Below are positions 1 through 5,755 of a stretch of DNA of 24,766 nt, in pieces. The stretch comes from UBA7960 sp964348755 (lineage in GTDB: Bacteria; Bacteroidota; Bacteroidia; Bacteroidales; UBA7960): positions 1 to 24,766 of the forward strand of contig CAYGDW010000042.1 in assembly GCA_964348755.1 (NCBI GenBank), given 5' to 3'. How positions within the stretch are numbered: the first letter of the stretch is position 1; the number at the start of each line of letters is the position of its first letter. Below the pieces are notes generated by a model that saw only the letters and a list, made by a program, of their open reading frames with translations, did not search any database and was not told the DNA's origin. The position numbers and the translations under genes are program-made.

Positions 1-317
1 GAATTGTTTGCGTATGGATTTTAAAAAAGAAAATCACAAATTCTATGCCATATTTAAGTCTTTTAATGTTTTTATAAACAGAGACCCCAAATATCCCGGT
101 TGCCAAAACCGCTAAAAATCACAAGGGTTAATCAAGTTTTACTGAATGAAAATGAAATCATTGTTGTCCGGTAAATTATTTTGGATTTACCTTGGCTGCT
201 ACTTTGAGGTTTCTCCCGCACATACGGGGTCGAAATGACAAGGCGTTTGCGGTTTCTGGTAATTCAGAAAACCTTTTTCGAAAGGAATTAAAATAGTTAT
301 TTTCGCAACCAACAGAA
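1..317. other. Intergenic left edge, no gene recognised
   Basis: I see no convincing gene here. One plus-strand frame is open from base 2 to a stop at about 112, which could be the tail of a gene starting outside the window. Its 36 or so residues match nothing I recognise. The right part (about 164-240) holds a short stretch resembling the dispersed palindromic element found at 5090 and 24617. No TAnnTTTG promoter in exact form was found upstream of nth. Confidence 0.5.
208..240 (+). repeat. Possible degenerate arm of the dispersed palindromic element
   Basis: This stretch begins GGTTTCTCCCG and ends TCGAAATGACA. It resembles the left arm of the element at 5115-5140 and 24640-24665, which reads GATTTCTCG...CGAAATGACA in its second copy. 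It has an insertion in the middle that forms a small CCCG/CGGG stem (215-218 with 225-228). Upstream, TTGTCCGGTAAA (164-175) matches 11 of 12 bases of the reverse complement of 5276-5287 at the element's right end. It could be a decayed copy or chance similarity. Confidence 0.35.
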
Positions 318-1019
318 ATGGAGAAAATGAACCAGAAAGAACGTTTTGCTTTTGTGCTCAATTATTTTGCCACGCATAAGCCGGTTGCCCAAACCGAACT
401 GAACTACGAGAGTCCTTATCATTTGCTGGTTGCAGTAATTTTGTCGGCCCAGTGTACCGACAAACGGGTAAACATGATTACTCCGGCATTTTTTGAGCGC
501 TTTCCGGAAGCTGGTTTGCTGGCCCTTGCCCATCAGGATGAAGTTTTTCAGGTAATTCGTTCGTGCTCATTTCCAAATGCCAAATCAAAAAACCTGATAG
601 GCATGGCTCAAATGTTGGTAAATAAGTATGGTGGCGTGGTTCCCGACAATTTGACCGAACTCATGAAACTGCCGGGTGTTGGCCGAAAAACTGCCAATGT
701 AATAGCATCGGTGGTTTATAACCAGCCCGCTATGGCAGTCGATACGCACGTTTTTAGGGTTTCGGCTCGTATCGGCCTCACTATCAATGCCAAAACACCG
801 CTCGAAACAGAGAAACAGTTGCTCAGATACATACCTGAGCATCAGGTAGCTATAGCCCACCATTGGCTAATACTGCACGGGCGCTATGTGTGCCAGGCGC
901 GCCGCCCCAGATGCGAAGAATGTCCACTTACAAAAGGTTGCCTGTATTACCAGAAAAGGAAGGACGCAAGAAACCTGCCAATCAGGAAACAGGTGCCTCA
1001 GTCTAAAAGCAAACAATAG
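318..1019 (+). CDS. nth: Endonuclease III, DNA glycosylase/AP lyase
   Basis: Base-excision-repair enzyme that removes oxidised pyrimidines and cleaves the abasic site by beta-elimination. The 233-residue protein has the helix-hairpin-helix motif LPGVGRKTANVIA at 118-130, with the catalytic lysine at K124. The catalytic aspartate is D142 in VDTHVFRV. The C-terminal cysteines C192, C199, C202 and C208 have the C-x6-C-x2-C-x5-C spacing of the [4Fe-4S] cluster. Length is close to the usual 210-230 residues. ATG 318 is chosen; a second ATG at 327, preceded by GGAGAAA, is a plausible alternative start three codons later. The next gene begins 132 bases downstream, so this is probably a single transcription unit. 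All key residues are intact. Confidence 0.96.
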   Translation: MEKMNQKERFAFVLNYFATHKPVAQTELNYESPYHLLVAVILSAQCTDKRVNMITPAFFERFPEAGLLALAHQDEVFQVIRSCSFPNAKSKNLIGMAQMLVNKYGGVVPDNLTELMKLPGVGRKTANVIASVVYNQPAMAVDTHVFRVSARIGLTINAKTPLETEKQLLRYIPEHQVAIAHHWLILHGRYVCQARRPRCEECPLTKGCLYYQKRKDARNLPIRKQVPQSKSKQ

Positions 1020-1151
1020 TTTCGGGCAATCTATAATGGTAAAATTAATAAATACATTAAAAACTGACAATTCAAAACCTGAACCTGCCTCCCTGAACTT
1101 TTGTTAAGAAAATATGTTTCATATTCAAAACCAAAATCAAACCCCACTCCA

Positions 1152-1604
1152 ATGACACATTTAAAACCAGGCAACAAAGTGCCCGATTTTAAGGGAAAAG
1201 ATCAAAATGGCAACTCCATTGCCTTGTCAGATTTTAAAGATAGCAAGCTGGTGCTTTATTTTTACCCCAAAGACAACACCCCGGGATGCACAGCGCAAGC
1301 ATGCAATCTTCGCGACAATTATGAGGCATTGCTCAGCAAAGGATTTAAAGTGGTTGGAGTAAGCGCTGACAGTGAAATATCGCACCAAAAATTTATAGAG
1401 AAGTACAACCTGCCTTTCCCCCTTATTGCCGATCCCGCCAAAATTATACTAAGAGCATTTGGGGTTTGGGGTCCGAAAAAATTTATGGGTCGCCAATTCG
1501 ACGGAATACACAGAACTACCTTTATAATTAACGAAAATGGGCTAATCAGCGAGATAATTGAAAAGGTTGAAACTAAAAACCATGTGGCTCAGATTATAAG
1601 CTGA
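1152..1604 (+). CDS. bcp: Thioredoxin-dependent peroxiredoxin, BCP/PrxQ type
   Basis: Thiol peroxidase that reduces hydrogen peroxide and alkyl hydroperoxides in the cytoplasm using thioredoxin. The frame is open back to a TTG at 1101, but ATG 1152 gives MTHLKPGNKVPDF, the usual N-terminus of the family, and a 150-residue protein of normal length. The active-site segment YPKDNTPGCTAQAC (38-51) carries the peroxidatic cysteine C46 with its TxxC context. The resolving cysteine C51 lies five residues later, the spacing typical of atypical 2-Cys BCP enzymes. The conserved arginine is R121 in GIHRTTFII. No signal peptide. It stands alone between nth and a probable terminator at 1631-1665. Confidence 0.94.
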   Translation: MTHLKPGNKVPDFKGKDQNGNSIALSDFKDSKLVLYFYPKDNTPGCTAQACNLRDNYEALLSKGFKVVGVSADSEISHQKFIEKYNLPFPLIADPAKIILRAFGVWGPKKFMGRQFDGIHRTTFIINENGLISEIIEKVETKNHVAQIIS

Positions 1605-1630
1605 ACCAGACCAACATTACAATTTCAGAA

Positions 1631-1665
1631 AAAGGTTGCCCAGGCAGGCAGCCTTTGGCATTTTT
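1631..1665 (+). terminator. Probable terminator of the peroxiredoxin gene
   Basis: AAAGGTTGCC (1631-1640) pairs with GGCAGCCTTT (1647-1656), a ten-base-pair stem with one G-T wobble and a six-base loop. A run of five T follows after a short GGCA spacer (1661-1665). The spacer makes it less canonical than the other terminators in this window. Confidence 0.5.
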
Positions 1666-1677
1666 ACATTATTTTTG
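1654..1677 (+). promoter_or_regulatory. Possible promoter of the PqqD-pepD pair
   Basis: TATTTTTG at 1670-1677 matches the Bacteroidota -7 consensus TAnnTTTG exactly. The only nearby TTTG (1654-1657) is 12 bases upstream, too close for a normal -33 box (usually about 19), so the -33 element is poor. Transcription would begin at about 1683, right at the ATG of the next gene, which would make the mRNA leaderless or nearly so. Confidence 0.4.
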
Positions 1678-1682
1678 CTGCT

Positions 1683-2069
1683 ATGTATAAAAAAATCGGA
1701 TTCTTTAAACGGCGCGAGATATTAAAGGGCGCCAATTTTCTTGACCTTCACCCCAAAGCCATGTATGACCATGAATTGGAAGAAGGAGGCAATGTAAGGG
1801 TGCTTATTCCGCGTTTCCAAGGGAAAATCACCAAATTTATGTTTCAATCTCCGCGCAGAAGCCCCCATATTAAGCTTTCGCTTGATGAGCTTGGGTCAGC
1901 AACCTGGGTGCTGCTTGATGGCAAAACTGATGTAAGGTCATTATGCAACATTTTGCGTGAACAACTTGGCGAAAAGATTGAACCTGCAGAAGAAAGGGTT
2001 ACCAGGTTTCTTTCACAGCTTTACCAACAAGACCTGATTATTTTTCGTGAAATCATTAAAGAACAATAA
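1683..2069 (+). CDS. PqqD-like (RRE-fold) small protein
   Basis: A 128-residue soluble protein whose C-terminal half reads as a PqqD/RiPP-recognition-element domain. It has the segment LDELGSATWVLLDGKTDV, then helices around RSLCNILREQLGE and a C-terminal helix with FLSQLYQQDLI. In the known family, PqqD-like domains bind a precursor peptide and present it to a modifying enzyme such as a radical SAM protein. No radical SAM enzyme or precursor peptide is visible nearby, so the partner is unknown. The N-terminal 50 residues (rich in Lys, Arg and Phe) are an extension I do not recognise. The stop lies one base before the pepD ATG, implying co-transcription and possible coupling. A role in peptide handling is inference from the fold and the neighbour. 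Confidence 0.8.
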   Translation: MYKKIGFFKRREILKGANFLDLHPKAMYDHELEEGGNVRVLIPRFQGKITKFMFQSPRRSPHIKLSLDELGSATWVLLDGKTDVRSLCNILREQLGEKIEPAEERVTRFLSQLYQQDLIIFREIIKEQ

Positions 2070-2070
2070 C

Positions 2071-3531
2071 ATGAGCAGAGTACTTGAAAACCTTGAACCA
2101 AAACCTTTGTGGAATATCTTTGAAGATATCTGCAACATTCCTCACCCTTCGAAAAGGGAGGCCAAAATAATTGAATACGTAAAGAATTTTGGAGAGAAGC
2201 TTGGCCTTGAAACCATTGTTGACCACGTGGGCAATGTAATTATACGCAAGCCAGCCACCCTGGGTATGGAAGACCGCCAGGGTATTATTCTTCAGGGTCA
2301 CTTAGACATGGTGCCCCAGAAAAACAACGACACTGTGCACGATTTTGAGAAAGACCCCATTATACCTATAATTGAGGGCGAGTGGGTTAAGGCCAATGGC
2401 ACTACCCTGGGGGCCGACAATGGCATAGGAGCTGCTGCTGCCTTAGCCGTTCTTCAGGACAACACCCTGCAACATGGACCCATTGAAGTGCTGCTTACCA
2501 TTGATGAAGAAACCGGAATGACCGGCGCTTTCGAACTCAAAGGCGGACTGCTTAATGGTAGCATCCTAATAAATCTTGACTCGGAAGACGAAGGTGAGCT
2601 TTACATTGGCTGCGCAGGTGGTATCGACACCTTTGCCACCCTTAAATACAAAGAAAAGTCGGTACCAGAAGATTATACCGCTTACAAAGTTGAAGTAAAA
2701 GGACTTAAAGGCGGCCACTCCGGTCTCGACATTAACCTGGGCCGCGGCAATGCCAACAAAATACTGAACCGGGTAATGTGGACAGCAAACCGCGAAATGG
2801 ACATGGAACTTTCGAAAATTGAAGGGGGAAGCCTGCGCAATGCCATACCCCGGGAAGCTTCAGCAATTGTAACCATTCCGGCCAAAAATGCTCAGGCATT
2901 TGAAGAATTTGTTGTAAATATGGAAGCAACCATTAAAAAAGAATTGGGCAATGTTGATCCTGATCTGAGCCTGAAAGCCACTAAAACAAACACCCCTGAG
3001 TTTATCATAGACAAAAAAACCACCAAAAAACTCCTTGGTGTGGTTTATGCCTGCCCCAATGGATCCTTGCGCATGATTAGCGATATGCCCGAAGTGGTCG
3101 AAACCAGCACCAACCTTGCCATTATAAAATCGGCTGGCGGAAAAATAGAAATTGCTTCCCTGCAGCGCAGCTCTGTTGACTCGGCCAAGGAAGACCTGGC
3201 CAATATGATGCGGGCAACATTTAAACTGGGTGGTTTTAAAGTGAAACAATCGGGTTCGTACCCAGGCTGGAAACCAAACGTAAACTCGCCCATACTTAAG
3301 GCAATGAAAGAAGTTTACCACAACAGATTCGGAAAAATACCCCAGCAGAAGGTAATTCATGCCGGGCTTGAATGTGGCATCCTCGGCGGAAACTACCCTG
3401 GCCTCGACATGATTTCATTTGGCCCCACAATTCGCAACCCCCACTCGCCAGACGAAATGGTTAAAATTGATACCGTAGGCCTTTTCTGGGAATACCTTGT
3501 GGAAACCCTGAAAAACGCTCCGAAAAAATAA
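2071..3531 (+). CDS. pepD: Aminoacyl-histidine dipeptidase (Xaa-His dipeptidase, M20 family)
   Basis: Cytosolic di-zinc metallopeptidase that hydrolyses dipeptides such as carnosine-like Xaa-His. The 486-residue protein has nearly the length of the E. coli enzyme (485) and long stretches of recognisable identity, such as HLDMVPQKNNDTVHDF and TTLGADNGIG. Metal and catalytic residues by family alignment are H77, D116, E147, D170 and H458 (metals), with E146 as general base and D79 beside the metal site; all are present. The frame extends upstream to a GTG at 2047 inside the PqqD-like gene, but ATG 2071 gives the standard N-terminus MSRVLENLEPKPLWNIF. It follows the PqqD-like gene by one base and is followed by a strong terminator at 3551-3585. 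Confidence 0.96.
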   Translation: MSRVLENLEPKPLWNIFEDICNIPHPSKREAKIIEYVKNFGEKLGLETIVDHVGNVIIRKPATLGMEDRQGIILQGHLDMVPQKNNDTVHDFEKDPIIPIIEGEWVKANGTTLGADNGIGAAAALAVLQDNTLQHGPIEVLLTIDEETGMTGAFELKGGLLNGSILINLDSEDEGELYIGCAGGIDTFATLKYKEKSVPEDYTAYKVEVKGLKGGHSGLDINLGRGNANKILNRVMWTANREMDMELSKIEGGSLRNAIPREASAIVTIPAKNAQAFEEFVVNMEATIKKELGNVDPDLSLKATKTNTPEFIIDKKTTKKLLGVVYACPNGSLRMISDMPEVVETSTNLAIIKSAGGKIEIASLQRSSVDSAKEDLANMMRATFKLGGFKVKQSGSYPGWKPNVNSPILKAMKEVYHNRFGKIPQQKVIHAGLECGILGGNYPGLDMISFGPTIRNPHSPDEMVKIDTVGLFWEYLVETLKNAPKK

Positions 3532-3550
3532 AACTGAAAACCACCGACCA

Positions 3551-3585
3551 AAAGGGGCAACACCTTAGCGGTGCTGCCCCTTTTT
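3551..3585 (+). terminator. Rho-independent terminator after pepD
   Basis: AAAGGGGCA (3551-3559) pairs with TGCCCCTTT (3575-3583). Inside it CACC (3561-3564) pairs with GGTG (3570-3573), with a single A-C mismatch between the two helices and a five-base loop TTAGC. Five T (3581-3585) close it. The A-run on the left arm may allow weaker termination for the convergent minus-strand gene. The remaining 180 bases up to 3769 are A/T-rich and show nothing else. Confidence 0.88.
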
Positions 3586-3768
3586 CAACTTAATTATACC
3601 ATTACCTAGCATATTTTAAACTTATGGCACAAAAAAAATCAGATGAAATAAAAAACACTTTTCCTGATTAAATAATAAACCAAAAGACTGCAGACTAAAT
3701 AGGAAGCAGCCTTCAAAACAAGTAAAAGCCCAAAAAACTTTCTGGAATGAAAAAACCGCAACTGCAGG

Positions 3769-4929
3769 CTACAGGCCAAACAACCTTGAAACACCAATTA
3801 CAGAAAGCGGCCCAATGAAAAACACCACAATAATGTATGCAAGCACATAAGCTTTATTACGAATGGCAAGCATCGAGAGTTTTTCGGCCATAAATAACGG
3901 AATGTTGCGCAAAAACGGAAGGGTATATATCAATATAATAGCGCTTAAATTGAAAAAAAAGTGCACCAGGGCAATTTGCATTGCCATGGTAGCCATCGGC
4001 CCCGAAATGGCAACAGCTGCCAAAAGTGCTGTAACAGTTGTTCCAAGGTTGGCGCCCAATACAAAAGGATAAACCTGTTTAAGAGAAAACAGCCCATTGC
4101 CGGCCATTGGCACAATCAATGAAGTGGTGGTAGATGAGGACTGCACCAAAACCGTGATAAAACCGCCAGCGCCTATACCCGAAATTGGATTTCTTCCAAT
4201 TGTGCGATGCAGAATTTCGAGCGCACGGCCAGTCATTACTTTCTTGAGTATTTCGCCCATGTATTTTATTACCAACAAAATCAAAACAATTCCTGCCAAA
4301 ACCATAAGTGCTCCGCCCACAACACCAGGAATGAGCGAAAAGGCAGATTCGAGGCCGTCGGCAGCAGGTTTTACAGCCATTCCAACCAAATTAAATCCAC
4401 CCATTTCGCTGATTGATCCGGGTCTTAAAAATGCAGCAAAAAAACTTGATAATTTTTCCAGGGGGCTGAAAAGCTGCTCAATGGGAAACAACAGAGCCAC
4501 CGCAAGCAGGTTGAAACTGTCGTGCACAGTAGCGGCCGAAAATGCCCTTTTAAATTCCATTCTGTCGCGTACATGGCCAAGGCTGACCAGGGTGCTTGTT
4601 AGCGAAGTACCCACGTTGGCTCCCATTATCATGGGTATAGCAATACCTAGAGGCATACCGCCCGCCACCAAACCAACTATAATAGAAGTTACAGTGCTGG
4701 AGCTTTGAATCAACGCTGTAGCTACCACCCCAATAATGACGGCAATTACAGGGTTGGAGGCAAAATCAAATAACCTAACTGCCTGACCTGCTGAGGCAAG
4801 TTGAAATCCGTTACCTATAACAGCAACCGCCACCAGCAATAAATAAACAAGCACTATTATTGCAGCCCACCTAAAAATGTTTGCCCTTGATATACTGTAA
4901 CTGGTTGATTCAATTGTAGTTGATGTCAT
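3769..4929 (-). CDS. Na+/phosphate symporter-like membrane protein (Na/Pi-cotransporter II family)
   Basis: Inner-membrane transporter of the Na/Pi-cotransporter II family, expected to move inorganic phosphate (or a related anion) with sodium. The 386-residue protein has two inverted repeats, each with the QSSST signature (75-79 and 263-267) followed by a GAN-GT motif (103-108 and 292-297). Roughly eight to ten hydrophobic segments are visible, starting with residues about 20-40. It ends right after the last membrane helices and lacks the C-terminal PhoU-like domain found in many longer bacterial relatives, so regulation by that domain is absent. ATG 4929 fits a strong promoter that would start transcription about 18 bases upstream. 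It converges on pepD. The substrate is inferred from family only. Confidence 0.9.
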   Translation of the reverse strand: MTSTTIESTSYSISRANIFRWAAIIVLVYLLLVAVAVIGNGFQLASAGQAVRLFDFASNPVIAVIIGVVATALIQSSSTVTSIIVGLVAGGMPLGIAIPMIMGANVGTSLTSTLVSLGHVRDRMEFKRAFSAATVHDSFNLLAVALLFPIEQLFSPLEKLSSFFAAFLRPGSISEMGGFNLVGMAVKPAADGLESAFSLIPGVVGGALMVLAGIVLILLVIKYMGEILKKVMTGRALEILHRTIGRNPISGIGAGGFITVLVQSSSTTTSLIVPMAGNGLFSLKQVYPFVLGANLGTTVTALLAAVAISGPMATMAMQIALVHFFFNLSAIILIYTLPFLRNIPLFMAEKLSMLAIRNKAYVLAYIIVVFFIGPLSVIGVSRLFGL

Positions 4930-4953
4930 AAAAAGATTTTAGCATTTATTATT

Positions 4954-4984
4954 CAAAGGTACTGAGCTGTCATGAGCCAACAAA
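4954..4984 (-). promoter_or_regulatory. Promoter of the Na/Pi symporter gene
   Basis: On the minus strand, TTTG (4984-4981) is followed after 19 bases by TACCTTTG (4961-4954), an exact match to the Bacteroidota consensus TTTG-N19-TAnnTTTG. The predicted start lies at about 4947, leaving a leader of some 18 bases before the ATG at 4929. Confidence 0.75.
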
Positions 4985-5089
4985 AAATTCCTGATTATGA
5001 AATCATGAAGTTTGTGTTAAGTAAAGGTTAATAAAATATTAACAGAGCCATTGCATCCAGAATTATGGCTCAAAATATTTGCATGGAAT

Positions 5090-5285
5090 CACTACTGGCC
5101 GACAAAAATTACGTGATTTCTCGCTCCGCTCGAAATAACAGGGTTTTCAATGATTATGGCAATTTGGGAGGTAGGTGGGGGCTAGCCCCCACCTACCTCC
5201 CTTAATAAAAAGCTAACTGATTGTCATTCCGAACGTATTGAGGAATCTCATGCATAGAATTCTACCCTTTTTTACTTTATCGGAC
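5090..5285. repeat. MITE/REP-like dispersed palindromic element, copy 1
   Basis: Bases 5090-5237 match 24617-24765 with about half a dozen substitutions and one loop-length change. The element has three parts. A left arm (5115-5140) is complementary at 19 of 26 positions to the right arm (5222-5247). Between them a perfect 36-base palindrome (5166-5201) is set in a conserved flank. The right arm's TCATTCCGAACG...GAGGAATCT pattern resembles repeats I recall as widespread in Bacteroidota genomes. It encodes no protein. If transcribed it would fold into a strong three-part hairpin. Confidence 0.75.
5166..5201. repeat. Perfect 36-base palindrome at the centre of the element
   Basis: The left arm GGGAGGTAGGTGGGGGC (5166-5182) is exactly complementary to 5185-5201, with only TA between the two 17-base arms. 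It is G/C-rich and very stable. No T-run follows, so a terminator role is unlikely on this evidence. Confidence 0.9.
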
Positions 5286-5372
5286 AATATTTGCATGGAA
5301 TATGAAAAACAAGGGTTTTCTGGGGCTGTTTTTCTCATTTTCAAAAAACTGTCACTTTTTTTATAAAAACCT

Positions 5373-5403
5373 TTTGGCTGGAAACAGAAATAATCTATCT
5401 TTG
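5373..5403 (+). promoter_or_regulatory. Promoter of rpmH
   Basis: TTTG (5373-5376) is followed after 19 bases by TATCTTTG (5396-5403), an exact match to the Bacteroidota -33/-7 consensus. Transcription should start at about 5410, giving a leader of roughly 90 bases before the rpmH ATG at 5500. Confidence 0.75.
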
Positions 5404-5499
5404 CAGTCCTGAAAATGAAGCGGGACATTCACCGTTTCGGAATCAAAAAACAGCATAGCCGGCAATAAGAGAAATACGTACTGAAAAATATTTTGAATA

Positions 5500-5655
5500 A
5501 TGAAACGGACATTTCAACCCTCTGTTAGAAAAAGAAAAAACAAACACGGATTCAGAAGCCGAATGGCCACCAAAAATGGTCGCAGAGTACTTGCATCTCG
5601 CAGGGCAAAAGGCCGCCAAAGGCTTACCGTGTCTGACGAAAAGACTCATAAGTAG
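5500..5655 (+). CDS. rpmH: Ribosomal protein L34 (bL34)
   Basis: Small basic protein of the large ribosomal subunit. The 51-residue product begins MKRTFQPSVRKRKNKHGFR, followed by SRMATKNGRRVLASRRAKGRQRL. These are the signature blocks of L34, with Arg and Lys throughout. Bacterial L34 is normally 44-52 residues, so it is full length; the C-terminal extension VSDEKTHK is typical for this phylum. It has a well-formed promoter (5373-5403), a long leader and its own terminator (5683-5715), so it is a monocistronic unit. The usual neighbours rnpA or dnaA are not here, which is common in Bacteroidota. Confidence 0.97.
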   Translation: MKRTFQPSVRKRKNKHGFRSRMATKNGRRVLASRRAKGRQRLTVSDEKTHK

Positions 5656-5682
5656 GTTTTGGTTAAAAATTAGGTTTATCAG

Positions 5683-5715
5683 AAAGGTAACCCATTTGTG
5701 GGTTACCTTTTTTTT
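5683..5715 (+). terminator. Rho-independent terminator after rpmH
   Basis: AAAGGTAACCCA (5683-5694) pairs perfectly with TGGGTTACCTTT (5699-5710) around a TTTG loop. A T-run of eight (5708-5715) follows. Confidence 0.92.
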
Positions 5716-5755
5716 ATGACCTTTACACAGCAAAATCAAAATCCTTACCCTTATT

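Larger units (their letters stand above)
5074..5301. repeat. 16-base direct repeats flanking the palindromic element
   Basis: AATATTTGCATGGAAT occurs perfectly at 5074-5089 and again at 5286-5301. Homology to the second copy of the element (24617 onward) begins right after the first repeat, at 5090. The bases before 24617 show no such 16-mer. The 16-mer is therefore not part of the element, which fits a target-site duplication from insertion. Sixteen bases is long for common insertion sequences, so a local duplication remains possible. Confidence 0.65.
4985..5372. other. Gene-free stretch upstream of rpmH, holding a palindromic element
   Basis: This intergenic stretch contains no credible coding sequence. 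Most of it (5074-5301) is occupied by the palindromic element and its flanking direct repeats, listed separately. The remainder is A/T-rich spacer leading into the rpmH promoter at 5373-5403. Confidence 0.6.

Noticed and set aside
2..112. Possible 3' end of a gene truncated by the window
   Set aside because: The frame is open for only about 36 codons, and the residues match no family I know.
2860..3360. A 166-codon minus-strand open frame
   Set aside because: It is antisense to pepD, which has all its active-site residues and leaves no room for another gene.
4097..4708. A 203-codon plus-strand open frame
   Set aside because: It lies entirely antisense to the Na/Pi symporter gene, and its product is low-complexity with no recognisable domain.
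5166..5201. The 36-base palindrome as a transcription terminator
   Set aside because: No T-run follows on either strand, it is not next to a gene end, and it recurs inside a longer dispersed repeat.
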